The notes under the pieces are model-generated. The model ran no database searches. It worked only from the letters and a program-made list of their open reading frames with translations, and was not told where the DNA came from. Of a stretch of DNA of 64,000 bases, positions 35,285 through 46,949 are shown piece by piece. How positions within the stretch are numbered: position 1 is the first letter of the stretch; the number at the start of each line of letters is the position of its first letter. This DNA comes from Nepenthes gracilis (taxonomy: Eukaryota; Streptophyta; Magnoliopsida; Caryophyllales; Nepenthaceae), in NCBI GenBank assembly GCA_033239525.1, contig BSYO01000013.1, positions 10,812,501 through 10,876,500 on the forward strand. Reading direction: 5' to 3'. Made by a program: the position numbers and the translations under genes.

Positions 35285-36060
35285 CAACAACCTTAAAAGA
35301 ACCGAGTTGCTATAGGCGTGGTCAACATAATTGCGGGCAAAACGTTCAAAGTACATCAACTTGATCGGCTTGAAGATACTACAAAAATTAAAAACCAAAG
35401 AATGAGGCCAGGGACGATGTTATTAGTTTCAACAAAAATGACATGGAACATGTACATTGTCCTCATTCCGATCCTCTAGTTGTATCCATGCTTGTTTCAA
35501 ATGATAATGTAGATTACCAATGAAATGGATTTTTGTAGATAATTAAAGTTCTAACAATTTACTTTATCTTGACGCCTTCTTCAAATTAGGATTAAAAAAG
35601 GTCAATTAAGGCCTATCGAAGGACCTCTTTATGAACTGGATAATGAATCGGTTATGGTACAAGGAATCATTCAATTGGAGGTAACTTTGGGAACATACCC
35701 TCAAACTGGCATCCCGCATACTCTCATTCCTCGTGATTGATTTACCTTCGGTTTATAACGCTATATTGGGCCGACCCTGCCTATTGGCGTTTGGAGCAGT
35801 AACTCTATACCTCATTTAAAGATAAAATTTTTGACCGTGTGTAGCATTAGGGAGGTCTTTAGTGATCAAGTGATCGGCCGGTCTTGTTATTTATCCCAGA
35901 TCACTCAAGCAGTTCCAGATGTACCAGTGGAAGATCTCGATTACTGAGATGAGTCTTTGCTACAGCAAGCCCAGTCTAAAGAAACAACCGACCAGATTCT
36001 TTTTGAACCCTGCAATCCAGAGAAATACGTACAAATTGGGACTTCACTCTCCGAACCTAC
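35285..36060 (+). pseudogene. Element C protease remnant and linker
   Basis: Frame changes are frequent. GPLYELDNESVMVQGIIQLE and IPHLKIKFLTVCS (35620-35850) match the C-terminal part of the protease in element B. The active-site stretch near 35520-35570 is broken. QITQAVPDVPVEDL and later residues lead into the reverse transcriptase. Confidence 0.65.
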
Positions 36061-37080
36061 GCGCGATCAGTTGACAGCTTTCCTTTGAAAAAATTTGGAT
36101 ATATTTGCTTCCTCACCCACCGATATGATAGTGATCTTAATTGATATGATGGTGCATAAGCTAGGCCTAGATCCCAGTCATAAATCGATTAGAAAAAATG
36201 AAGGAATCACTCTGTTGAAAAACTCATTGCTATCCGAGAAGAAGTAAAAAAGCTATTGGACGCTGATTTTATACAAGAAGTTCAATATCCTGATTGGCTT
36301 TCTAACGTGATCCTTGTAAAGAAAAGCAACGAAAAGTGGTGAATGTGCATCGACTTCACTAACGTGAACAAAGCGTGCCCGAAGGACAGCTTCCTGCTAC
36401 CCAGAATAGACTTGCTAGTGGATTCGACATCCGAACACGAATTGTTGAGTTTTATAGATGCTTACTCAGGCTACAACCAAATCTGGATGAGTCCATAAGA
36501 TGAGGAGCATGCCTCTTTTATGACTGACCAAGGAATATACTGCTACAAAGTTATGCCATTCGGCCTAAAAAATGCTGGAACCACATACCAACGACTCATG
36601 AATAAAATGTTTGAAGTTCAAATCGGCTGAAATATGAAAGTGTATGTGGACAATATGCTTGTAAAAAGCAAGGCCGCAAAAGATCATATTGGTCATCTTA
36701 ATGAAGCTTTTAAGGTGCTCCAAAAGTACCAGATAAAATAAAATCCAACCAAATGCGCTTTTGGGGTGTCTTCCGAAAAATTTCTAGGCTTCATCGTTTC
36801 TAGACGAGGAATTGAAGTCAACCCAAAAAAGATAAAGGCAATTATAGATATGAGCCCGCCACGAATAGTAAAAGACGTTCAAAGGCTCACTGGAAGACTA
36901 GCATCGCTCTCCCAATTCCTATCTAAATCGGTAGAAAAATATTTACCTTTCTTCAAGGCTTTAAGAGGGACTAAGACGAACGGCTTCATTTGGTCATCCA
37001 ATTGCCAAGACACTTTCGAGGAATCAAAAGAATATTTGTTTAGCCCTCCCTTATTGGCATCACCAAAACCAAGAGAATAA
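36061..37080 (+). pseudogene. Element C reverse transcriptase remnant
   Basis: Gypsy-type (RVT_1) motifs in order: CIDFTNVNKACPKDSF (36348-36395), FIDAYSGYNQIWM (36450-36490), CYKVMPFGLKNAGTTYQRLM (36541-36600), [11 protein letters not shown] (36640-36672), then FLGFIVSRRGIEVNPKKIKA and VQRLTGRLASLSQFLSKSVE. The catalytic box reads YVDNM instead of YVDDM, a G-to-A change in the second catalytic Asp codon, so the enzyme would be dead even without the stops. Element B keeps YVDDM. Confidence 0.85.
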
Positions 37081-37930
37081 TTATTCTTGTACCTAGGGTT
37101 TCACCTGTAACGCTCAGTTCGGTCTTAATTTAACAAGAATTAAATGTTCAATGGCCGATCTACTATATAAGCAAGGCTTTAGTCGGTTCTGAAATTCGTT
37201 GTATGCATTCAGAAAAGATTGCCCTGGCTCTCGTTTATTCAGCCAGAAAGCAACGTCTTTACTTCTAGGTGCATAAAATAATTCTGCTAACCGATCAACC
37301 CTTGAAGTCAATCTTACAGAAGCCTGATATGTCTAGGCGGCTAATAAAATGGGCAATCAAGTTAAGTGAATTTGATATAGAATTTAAACCAAGACCAGCC
37401 ATAAAAGGTTAGGCTATGGCAGACTTTATTGTTGAAACTATGACACCGATTTAAGGTACCCATGAGAATGACCCCAAGATTGAGACAGCTCCGGTTTGGA
37501 TATTCCATGTGAATGGATTATCAACACAGTTCGGCAATGGAGCAGGAGTAGTCCTGAGGACTCCTGAAGGAATGGAGATAAACTATTCATTAAGGCTTGC
37601 ATTTCCAGCAACTACTAATGTTACAGAAAATGAAGCCTTGCTCGCTGGGCTTCGGTTGGCTAAAGAATGCTTAACAAAACGTATAATTATTTACAGTGAC
37701 TCAAAATTAATTGTTAATCTGGTCCCGGGAACTTCGAAGCCACAAACCCTCCCTTAGCGAGTTACCTTGCTAAGGTGAGGGGTATGATCAAAAATTTTAA
37801 CAAGGTAGAAATAGTGTATATTTTAAGGGAAGACAATGGAAGGGCCGATCAACTAGCGAAATCTGCAGCAACCGAAAATCCTGAGCAATACTCAAAACTT
37901 ATGTGTGAAATTCTATCCACTCTAAGTATT
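37081..37930 (+). pseudogene. Element C RNase H regions
   Basis: A decayed gypsy RNase H (37081-37440) is followed by a second, better-kept RNase H domain: GNGAGVVLRTPEGMEINYSL, ENEALLAGLRLAKECLTKRI and IYSDSKLIVNL (37530-37730). Two RNase H regions in tandem, the second of archaeal-like type, are known in Tat elements. The first Asp of the second domain (the usual V-D-G-S) is Asn here (HVNGLS), again a G-to-A change. Confidence 0.75.
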
Positions 37931-37978
37931 GAAGAATCTAAATAGGAAATTCTACAAGTTTCTACTAGTGAAAATTGG

Positions 37979-39211
37979 ATGTCTCCTTATTGGAGATACC
38001 TAAATAAAGGAACTCTACCTGAGAACTTGGAAGATAGAAAACATATAAAGAAAACGGCTGGATGGTATGCTATAGTAGATGGGAAAATGTATCGGAGGGG
38101 ATATTCAATCCCGTATTTGTACTATCTTACTCCGGAGGAAGCGGAACATGTGTTAAGTGAAGTACATCTGGGAATATATGGATCGCACATAGGAGGTAAA
38201 AATCTTGCATTCAAAATAATGCGTCAAGGATATACTGGCCCACCCATAAAAAAGGACTCTATGGAATTCGTCAAGAAATGCGAGAACTGCTAATTACATG
38301 ACAACATAACGCATCAACCACCCACAGAAATGAAATCTTTACAAGCCCCCTGGCCATTTTTACAATGGGGGCTCAATATATTAGGTCATTTTCCTATGAT
38401 AACTGGATAAAAAAAATTTGTTATGGTTGGCATTGATTATTTTATCAAATGGGTGGAAGTTGCTCCATTTGCTCGGATCACGGAACACAATGCTATCGAG
38501 TTCGTCAAGCACAACGTCATTTGTCGGTTTTGAATTCTCAAAGTGATAATTAGTGACAATGGGACTCAATTAATTGGAAAATATTTTACCAGATACTGTG
38601 CTAATTTGAACATCCGGTTGGTTCATACCTCAGTGGCCTACCCCCAATCAAATGGACAAGTAGAGGTTATTAACAGAACTCTACTACATGAATTGAAAAT
38701 AAAGTTGGAAGACACTGGGGGATTTTGGGCAAATGAACTACCGTTAGTATTATGGTCATACCGGGACAACACTAAAGAGCCTACACGAGAAACACTATTC
38801 AGCCTATGTTTTGGAATTGAGGCGGTCATATCGATGGAAATCGGGTTACCCAGTCTCCGACTTGAGAATTTTGATCCGATCAGTATTACCCAAAAAATTA
38901 GGGAACAACATGATTTGCTTGAAGAGATAAGAGAAACGGCGCGAATTCGCATTGCTAACTACCAACAACGAATCGCCCGATATTATAACAAAAGAGTGAA
39001 AGCCCGCCGGTTAGACATTAGAAACCTGGTTCTGAGGAGTATTGAAATAACAGGCAAAATGATTAGCAGAAATAAACTTTCTCCAAATTAGAAAGGTCCA
39101 TTCATTCTCTTAGCTATTCTCCAGGATGGCGCTTATAAGTTACGTACCCAAAATGGTAAATTGATACCAAGGACATGGAATGCTGTCCATTTAAAGAAGT
39201 TTTATCCGTAG
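37979..39211 (+). pseudogene. Element C integrase remnant
   Basis: The zinc-binding domain has EHVLSEVHLGIYGSHIGGK and the pair C-ENC (38150-38290). The catalytic core has VGIDYFIKWVEVAPFARI (38425-38480), VIISDNGTQLIGKYFTRYC (38541-38600) and LVHTSVAYPQSNGQVEVINR (38618-38677), so the D, D and E positions are visible. The C-terminal part runs to IPRTWNAVHLKKFYP and TAG at 39209-39211. Stops at about 38291, 38408 and 39089, several at Trp or Gln codons, break the frame. Confidence 0.85.
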
Positions 39212-39679
39212 TTTTCACCCTGAATCCTTATAGGTAATATGTACATCGTAAGATATGTTTTTCTTGCCTATATTGATAAAAAGAATATTTTATTATTATT
39301 CGTTTAACTATTTATATTTTTATATATAACATTGCATGTTGCTAATCGACCTAGGCTGCCCATAAGTCAAGTGGTCAATCACTACTTGCCTACAGACCCA
39401 TAAGCGGTCTTAAAAATAATAAAAACCTCGGTTCTATACCGAGCAATGCATTTGCTATCGAATTAAAAATATTGGATCCATTCCGATCAACCCACAAGTG
39501 GCCAAATATACTAAAACCTTAGGGGACTATCCAGCACACGTGTGGCGACTTCCACATATAAGGACGAGCACGTTCAGTCTACCATGGTCGATAAAATAAA
39601 TATCAAATAGTCCTCTTGACATTCAAAAATTTATGCATACAAGGGTTCTATTAATACGTTAACACCACAAAAAAAAAAT
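39212..39679. other. Element C spacer between pol and the antisense gene
   Basis: No coding signal. It holds the 3' flank of the antisense gene, and an A-run lies at 39669-39677. No clear polyadenylation signal was identified. Confidence 0.5.
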
Positions 39680-41605
39680 CTACGTCGAGGGGCTACCAGA
39701 AGGACGTGATGAGGGTTCGCCTCTATCAGAAAAGTCTTTCAAGTCGGATCGACACTGTACACCCCTGTTCCTATGGTCAAAGAAGTTAATTGGAAATTGG
39801 GGATCAATGAGCAAGGCTATCTGTTGACACAAACGAATGCCTTCTTGAAATCTAGCATTTAAGGCCAATCCCACTTCTTCTAGTTTGAGGCGGGTCAATA
39901 GTTCAGAACCTAAACAAGATAACTCACTTTGGAAGTTCAACAGGTTAAGCTTAGCAGATTGAAGATCATTTTTAGTTTTTTGTAATTCAGATTCGAGGTT
40001 AAAAACTTGGTCTTTATACCGCTGAGCCTTAACAATAGCTGCCTCCATCTTGACTCGCATTTCTTCTAGCACTTTTGCATCAACCCGATTTTGAGACAAG
40101 CTTTGGACCTCTTGTTGAAGATGCCCAATCCAAAGTCTCAGTTGATGAATCTCAATTTTGAGAATATCATTTAGATTTTCGTCGTGCTAAAAAGAAAGAA
40201 ACTTATCAGTCAGAGATCGTCTCTAATAAAATAGAGTATTATCTAAAGCTTGCCTGGATAAAGCACGCTTTCAAAGTAATCTCATTTAGGGAAATCCTTG
40301 AAGAGGAGACAGGATTATACACACGATCTGGATGACCTCCAGGACTACGATGAGAAGAAGAGGCAGGTGTATTCATCCAATCCAAACGAATCGTCTCCTA
40401 AATATCCACCGGATTAAATGTTGGAATTTCTGGACGATGTGTTTCTTTCTCCAGATGGGACGGGTTGACATCAGGTTGTGGTTGAATCCCAGCTAACTCG
40501 ATAGGAAGATTGACAACATTCTCAGAAGATACCTCAAAAGCAGGAGCCATTTCTTAGGTCCAATCCTGAAGATGATCCAATTGATTGGGATCATCGATCA
40601 CTATAGCTCTTGAAGCATCCTCAATTCTAGGCTGGATAGGAATTTTAGAAAGAGTTTGGAGCCCACTAAATATGGCCGATTCTGATTCAACATTCCTCTC
40701 TGAAATCTGAACATTGGGTCTAGTTCCACCACCTCCTCAATTATCTGCACACTAGGGGCTCCAAAAGCGGAAGGAATGACAATTTCTCCTACTGGTTTCC
40801 TTAAATCCACCATTCTTTCCGATATTGGTACCCCAACATCAGTAGAAGAAGAAGGACTAGTAAAGATCACTTGACGCCTGGAGGAAGAACTTTTAATTTT
40901 CTATTGTTGGGTTTTTCTTTTAGGGCGTCTTGGAGTTTGATTACTTACTTCCGTGACCACAGATTGAGGCTCCCACTTGGCCAACGTCAAAATTTTGGGA
41001 GAAAAAAGACACTCCTTGTTACAAAATGAATCGAGGTTTTTCCGAATTAGATCGACAAATGGTCGAGCTAATTCTTCTTTGTCATCTTCAAATTTGCTTG
41101 TAAAAGATAGGGAAATGTTACCCCAACCAATAGAAAAATCCAAATCGAAACTAACCTTCAAAAATCAAAACCTATCTTTCTAATTTTTAACTGACTTGTA
41201 AATCACCCCACTAATATTTAACTCTCGGGGTGTCAAAGAAATCTAATCTCCACTTTGACCGAATTTAGAAAGCACTTTTACCGTCATAATATTCAGCAAA
41301 AGCCCACGAAGTCGAAAAAAGATGCAAAGATTGCAAAGGTACCTGATGGCGTTGGCATGAAACTTGGCAATGGGAACTCCAAGCTCTACAAAAATCTGAC
41401 GTAGCTCTAGGGCAGCAGGAATTCGTTGACCGCTGTTGAAATGAGCTTCGTAAACAGTGATATACCCATCAGGAGAGGAGCAAGCTCTATCATTCTCTGA
41501 AGGCACCATGAAAGGTATTTCTCTACAGATTTTAAACTTAGTATAAATCAAGTCTATATCAGTAGATGAAAGGACCAATCGAAGAGCCTGAACGCGAGGT
41601 GCCAT
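39680..41605 (-). pseudogene. Element C antisense gene (Transposase_28-like domain, intron, coiled coil)
   Basis: Runs opposite to C's gag-pol. ATG at 41603-41605 (MAPRVQALRLVLSSTDIDL). SPDGYITVYEAHFNSGQRIP and HANAIRYLCNLCIFF match the homologue in element D. After SKFGQSGD a stop replaces the Trp of D (W-ISLTPR), and the frame then continues with PRRPKRKTQQ and an acidic stretch. A phase-0 intron is proposed at 40187-40280, read from 40280 down: GAG|ATTACT...CTTTTTAG|CAC, with the donor GT mutated to AT. The second exon (from 40186) is coiled-coil (EEMRVKMEAAIVKAQRYKDQ, LESELQKTKNDLQSAKLNL) and ends near IDPQFPINFFDHRNRG, again as in D. Few stops remain. Function unknown. Confidence 0.75.
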
Positions 41606-41859
41606 GGTGAAAACAAAAGATGAAAAATTTGAAATGGCAAGAAATGGAGGAGAGGGCGCCGAATTTATAATTGGTTTCAAAGGCAAGAAATGAAGGAGAG
41701 GGCGCCGAATTTATAATTGGTTTCAAAATTTGAAACCGGTTCCAAACGGCTACACGGTTTCATAAGCATGATGACTGACTAACACGCTCATCGCAGTAAC
41801 GTACAAGTGGTAGGACCAGATAGATTACTTGATGATATGTAATTATAATTTAGCCCATC

Positions 41860-42680
41860 TTCTGAGGAGACCTGACAAAGGCAGTAACGATCTCAATTCA
41901 AATCGACTAAAGAAATTCAAATTGGCAGTTGAAGGTGTCAAAGCCGATCTTAATTCAAATCGGCTGAAGAAATCCAAATCGGCAGTTGAAGGTGTCAAAG
42001 TCGATTTCAATTCAAACCAACCAAAAGAAATGTTGATTTTAATCCATAATCGGCTGGTAGAACAGCCCGATTTAGTTCAAACCTGTTGGAAGAAATGCAA
42101 ATTTTAATCCATACCGTTGGGTAGAATAGCCGATTTTAGTTCAAACCGGCTGAATAAAATGTCAATTTCAATCCATAACCGGCTGGTAGAACAGCCGATT
42201 TCAGTTCAAACCGACAAGAAGAAATACCGATTTCAATCCATATTGTCTGGTAGAACAACCGATTTTAGTTCAAACCGGCTGAAAGAAATGTCAAATTCAA
42301 TTCATACCGGCTGGTAGAATAGCCGATTTCAGTTCATACTAGCTGGTAGAATAGCCAATTTCAGTTCAAACTGGTTGATAGCTATGCCGAATTCAATCTA
42401 AATCGGCTGGTAGAACAACCGATTTCAGTTCATACTGGCTGGTAGCTATGCCGATTTCAATCTAAATATGCTAATAAAGACCATAATACCAATCTGCTAT
42501 GAAGGTTAAAAAGCTAAGTCCAATCCAAATTGGCTTTAAAGATGACAATGCTAGTTTCGATTCAAAAGTCAGCTCAGGAAGTCGGCTGATGAAGGACATT
42601 TTTTCAGTTTCAAATAATTTCGGCTCCAAAATTTCAAATCTGCTAGTAGAGGTTCTTTTTTCGGTTTAAAGTCCAAACCG
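41860..42680. repeat. Element C tandem array (about 50-60 bp units)
   Basis: Around a dozen imperfect units built on CGGCTGGTAGAACAGCCGAT, TTCAGTTCAAACCGGCTG and AAGAAATG-CAATTTCAATCC. The first units at 41897, 41954 and 42011 are spaced by 57 bp; later ones are more irregular. The array lies between the antisense gene start and the polypurine tract. Satellite-like arrays in this 3' region are known for Tat/Ogre elements. Confidence 0.85.
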
Positions 42681-42842
42681 GCCAGTTAGCATAATCCATT
42701 CAAGCTTACATCTATATGAAATGATGAATGAATTGGGAAAGGTCATCTTATGGATATGATTAGTGGAAGAATGTTGAAAGAAGTGTAACTAAGTGTCCCG
42801 TCAGAGAAAACATGCCGCCGGTTGAAATATTTAACCCGTCGA

Positions 42843-42855
42843 CATGGGAGGCTAG
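42843..42855 (+). other. Element C polypurine tract
   Basis: CATGGGAGGCTAG immediately before the 3' LTR (TAATGAAAAC), identical to the tract of element B. Confidence 0.85.
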
Positions 42856-43384
42856 TAATGAAAACAACAATATATGGGTTAATTTAATGAGGAAGAAAGG
42901 CCCACTGAAGACGGTCCATTGGGCCATGAAATCATATGGATATGAGTAAACCTCTACAGTTTAAAATCACATGGGAGGAACCGTTCATGATAACCTGGTT
43001 GAAACGGAGCAAAACGGGTTTTCAAACTGAATGATCTAATCCAAACATTTTTTCAAAAATTGATATAAAGATCCCATGTTTGGAACAGGGGACAAGAAGA
43101 AAAGGAGAGAGCATGATCCATGTAAAGTTGGTACTCACCAAAATCATCTCGGAATAATAAAAATTTTATACTGTCTCTTTCCTGCATTCTTTCAAAATTT
43201 TGCAAGAAAGATGAATGATTCGAGTTTATAGAGAAAAATTTTGACTTAAATCTCAACTTTCCTTCAATCTCGTATTTGTATTTAGTTGTGATGAGTAGAT
43301 TTGGGATATTAATAGTTAAAGCCGCATTTACTCACAAAATCGCATTGATTAAATCTGTTCAAATCCTAAATCCAAGTCGCATCA
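42856..43384 (+). repeat. Element C 3' LTR
   Basis: 529 bp, starting TAATGAAAAC (TG mutated to TA) and ending GTCGCATCA, colinear with 33154-33683. Differences are mainly transitions. Confidence 0.85.
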
Positions 43385-43966
43385 CTTTTACTATTTTAAT
43401 AGATGGGATTTCTACACAAGTGCTAGAAACGAATATACTATTTTCATTTATTCACTGGGTTAAACAAAAAGAAATTTAAGAATTACAAGCTGCTTCAATA
43501 TATAGACAAATTAATATTATTATAACAAAGGAAAAACAAATACAATATTTATGAGAAAAAAATACAATTAGCTGATATAGAACAATAATTAACCAACCCT
43601 ATTGTCCAAACAAAATTCCAAAAACTACAACAAATATTTGAAAAATAAGTATGTTCAAGTCTTCCCAATGCCTTTTGGGATCGTAAATAATATCAAGTAG
43701 AGTAACCATATCAAAAAGATTTTCATGAATGTCAAAACCCTACTAAGGTAAGATCTATTCAAATGAATTAAAAATTATTAAAATAGTATAAAAAAATTTA
43801 AAACTTATGAGATAAAAAATTAATTAGATCATCCAAATCACCTTGGAATTATTCTTCCTTTAATGTAATGAAAAATATTGAACTAGAATGCGGCGTTCAA
43901 AGATTAGTAATCAATTAAAAACCTCTTAATAAAATTCTTCAATGAATCAAATATCCAATTCCTGAT
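43385..43966 (+). pseudogene. Endogenous pararetrovirus: protease end and reverse transcriptase start
   Basis: Resumes viral homology directly after element C: the C-terminal part of the aspartic protease (about 43385-43480), a linker, and then the N-terminal part of a Caulimoviridae reverse transcriptase (about 43650-43966). The translation resembles that family more than any gypsy element here. It ends at 43966, where an LTR starts, so the catalytic core and RNase H are missing. The run of stops shows it is dead. Florendovirus-like and petuvirus-like origins were not distinguished. Confidence 0.75.
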
Positions 43967-44886
43967 TGAAAAGGACTATATGCCCTAAAGCACAAATATC
44001 TTTCAACCCCTTTTCTTTTTGCGGAATATAAATTACAAGAATATATAATACACATAAAATATATTCTAATATAGATAAGAACAATCAACAATAAAAGTAA
44101 TAACCACAAAAATGGGATTTTGGTGATGAAGAAAAACTTTGATAACAATGGTATCGAGTAAAACTCTCAAACTTTGATAGTCAGGAAAGATGTGCATTAT
44201 GAAAATCAACTTATAAATCGGATGGTATTAATGTGCTAACCTAACCGACTTACTCCCGTGTTGTTTCTATTGAGGAACTCATTGGATTTGCCTGCGGTAA
44301 CGGAATTGGATGTCTTTCGATCCTTTTGTCAATTTTTCTTCACAAACTGTCAAATCTCTGTACACCATTGGATCCCAATTTTCATGTCACTCACATCTCC
44401 CACGAGGGTTAATAGGCTAAAAAAATTGTAATCAAAAAAATGGTGAAGAGGAGAAAATTCTGCAATTACAACACAAGAATCGAAAGAGAGTTTTCTCTAT
44501 CGAGCACAAATTGAAAGCTTAAAAGGTGAAGTTATGCTCAATATAGCTATGGGAATTAGATCAGAAAGTGGTTCTCAGGAAGAGAGAGGCGACAAATACA
44601 TAAAGAGACCCAAAACCAATGTTTAAAAATATGACTGTTGGAGACATGCGTGCATCGGCTCTCGAACACGTATTGAGTGCTTGGCAGGTGCACCTAGGGT
44701 TTGACTAGAAACGTGCCCGAGCGCTTGTGCATACATCAGGCATGCATCGAGCTTGCACATTTGGGAAATTGCACCTTAGTCGTACCTCGGGTGTTCATCG
44801 AGCGCACACATTCTAGAAATTGTGCCTCAGCTGCACCTCAAACATTCATCAAGTAAGGACTTTCTTGAAATTTTGCCTCAGGAGTA
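43967..44886 (-). mobile_element. LTR fragment truncating the pararetrovirus (same family as 5102-5840)
   Basis: On minus it ends GTCCTTTTCA at 43967, the counterpart of GTGCTTTTTCA at 5102. It shares the CATTATGAAAATCAACTTA and CTAACCGACTTACTCCCG blocks (44190-44260). Toward its right end are three imperfect ~51-bp units, each starting GAAATT-TGCCTCAG or similar, at 44764, 44815 and 44867. The right limit is where homology to the next LTR begins (44887). No internal region of this element was found. Confidence 0.65.
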
Positions 44887-45510
44887 ATCTATTCGATTAA
44901 TTTGCAGAATCATACTTTATTTACATAAAACATGCAGAAATATGAATTTAGAGTATAAATACAAATTTAGAGATACAAAAAAGTGGTAAAAACAGAAGAT
45001 AACGTCCAAGGTATACTTGCCTTAGCTTGTTCTACCGTTATTTTTACCCGGATTGGATCGAAACGGATGATTTCTCCCATTTCCTTCTCTTTTCTCTCCT
45101 TCCTCCTCCTCCTCTTCGTGCTGCTGCTCGTGGGTGCCTCTCTCTCCCCAAATTTCCCTCTTTTAAAACAAAAGAAAAGGGGAACACGTGTATGGTCCAT
45201 GAACGGCGCTCGAGCGCTACACGCGCAAAATGACGCCCTAGTGGTGCTCGAGCGGTCCTCGAGCACCGACCCCTCCTAAACTTCTTACCCCACCTTTGCC
45301 TAGGGCAAACCTCGGGTGGGCCAATGAGCAAAATCGTGCCTACTTTGGCGCTCGAGCATGCATTGAGCGCCAATCCCATCTTTTGCCTCTTTTGCCTCTT
45401 TTGCTTATTTTGCTTCGGTAACCATTTTTCCATTATTCCTAAACTTAATCATGATTATTATCGACTTAATTATTCCATAATTATCATATTTCAGGATTAG
45501 GATTTTATAA
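44887..45510 (-). repeat. 3' LTR (truncated) of the gag-only gypsy element
   Basis: Aligns with 49781-50418: both read ATACTTTATTTACATAAAA, GAGATACAAAAAAG and TTTCTCCCATTTCCTTCTC in order, and carry GC-rich CGCTCGAGC-type motifs. On minus the LTR starts TATAAAATCC (from TGTGAGATCC by transitions), preceded by GTGAGAAAAAGT. The remaining ~1.45 kb of this LTR is missing at the left, where another LTR fragment abuts. Confidence 0.75.
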
Positions 45511-46949
45511 CTTTTTCTCACTTATAGAAATTTCGTCCTCAAAATTTAACGAACTCCAAATTTTCCTTAATCAAAGGAACCTTCCAAGCATTCCCAACTC
45601 ACTTTTAGGTTAAAACAATTATCCTAAGACCTTAAACCTTCAAATTGTTCTAATCCTCATTATCTGATGTGTCCTATTTAAAATCTAAATTTACTGAGTC
45701 CGAAGGTAGACCTAATTCATCAACTATTTTTCAAACTTGGTTCTAAACATTTCACGGATTACAAATCCCTCACTTCCATTTATGCTAAGCTTTAAATTAA
45801 GCATTTCCTCTGATCAATAATTTAAACCTTAATATAAATACATAGGTTCATCACTCTTCTACTGTGTGCTCTGATCAATCATCTAGGCTAAATCATCTCA
45901 TTATAATTCAGCGCCACCACTATCTCAACCTAGCATCCTAATTCTTTTACCAGACTTGGTTAAGATTCCAACATAGATCTCAAATCATAATCAGATTTTC
46001 AAGGCAGGACACTTTACATTTTCCTCATTTCGTTGGTGTGTCATCAAATCGACATCTTTCCAAAGTGTCAAATACATTAGGAACACTCGGATTACACAGC
46101 AGCCATGATTCCACTAATTTCAAAATGCCCATACCAAGGAAACAACTCCCATAAATCCTCAAACCGCAACATGATCAGAAACTATAATTACACTATCACC
46201 ACATATTCGATGTGTTTTTTGATTCATTACACAACTAATAACTCCAACATTTTAGATGCGATTCTAATTCCCAACTTAGGAATACAACAGTCTATTGCCT
46301 CGAACATTCGAACCTACTCATAATTTCTTAGACTGAAACTTCCAGTTGTTGACTCCAATTTATGAAGGAGTAATTCACACTAAGGATTCTTCTCCCTCTT
46401 AAACTTAAGGGCATCAGTTTACATATAATGCAATCGGAATTCACCTTTTTATAGTCCTTAACTTATAGATTCACAGGACATCCATTATTTCAAAGTAATA
46501 TCCATGAATTCTCAGGAAAAAGACTTCACCACACAAAAACCTCACTTTGGCAATACAATTTTGAAATATAAACTCCTCCCCCACTTAGACCAAGAGTAGC
46601 CACCTATTATAATCTAGAAATAACAAGATGCTAACTTCCCCAATAAGTCACTATCATCAAAGTGGCTTCACACCTATGTTACATTCATTCATCCAACAAA
46701 ATCCAACAAACATACAATTGATTACTTTTCACCATTCACAACATCCACAAAAGTACATATATATAAATCAAGAAATAATTCAAAATTTTTATGGTGAAGG
46801 CAACATAATATGCAATTTAGGAAAAAGAATACATGAACCCCGACTTAAATAAAACAGAAATTAAACTCCTCATATTAGAAAATACCTTCATCTACGTTTG
46901 GGGATGCCTTAGCATCCTAAACTTTTACTGTAAGTGCATTGACTGCTAC
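45511..46949. other. Non-coding internal region of the gag-only element
   Basis: About 1.4 kb with stops in all frames and no pol homology. Immediately right of the LTR, GAGGACGAAATTTCTATAAG (minus strand, about 45525-45544) is the typical end of plant chromovirus internal regions, just before the polypurine tract. Confidence 0.6.

Larger units (their letters stand above)
33154..43384 (+). mobile_element. Element C: full-length Tat-lineage Ty3/gypsy element inserted in the pararetrovirus
   Basis: About 10.2 kb: 5' LTR, primer-binding site, gag, protease, reverse transcriptase, two RNase H regions, integrase (stop at 39211), a gene on the opposite strand (41605 to 39680), a tandem array, polypurine tract and 3' LTR. 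The flanks TTTTT (33149-33153) and CTTTT (43385-43389) differ only by a C/T change, consistent with a 5-bp target duplication. Viral homology continues across the insertion. Stops at Trp and Gln codons are frequent, but the gag, integrase and antisense frames are longer than in element B. Confidence 0.9.

Noticed and set aside
41860..42480. CRISPR-like array
   Set aside because: Units are imperfect and contiguous with no unique spacers, and it sits inside a plant retrotransposon.
44967..45433. Overlapping frames around 45 kb
   Set aside because: They lie in the 3' LTR of the gag-only element and are disrupted in its other LTR.
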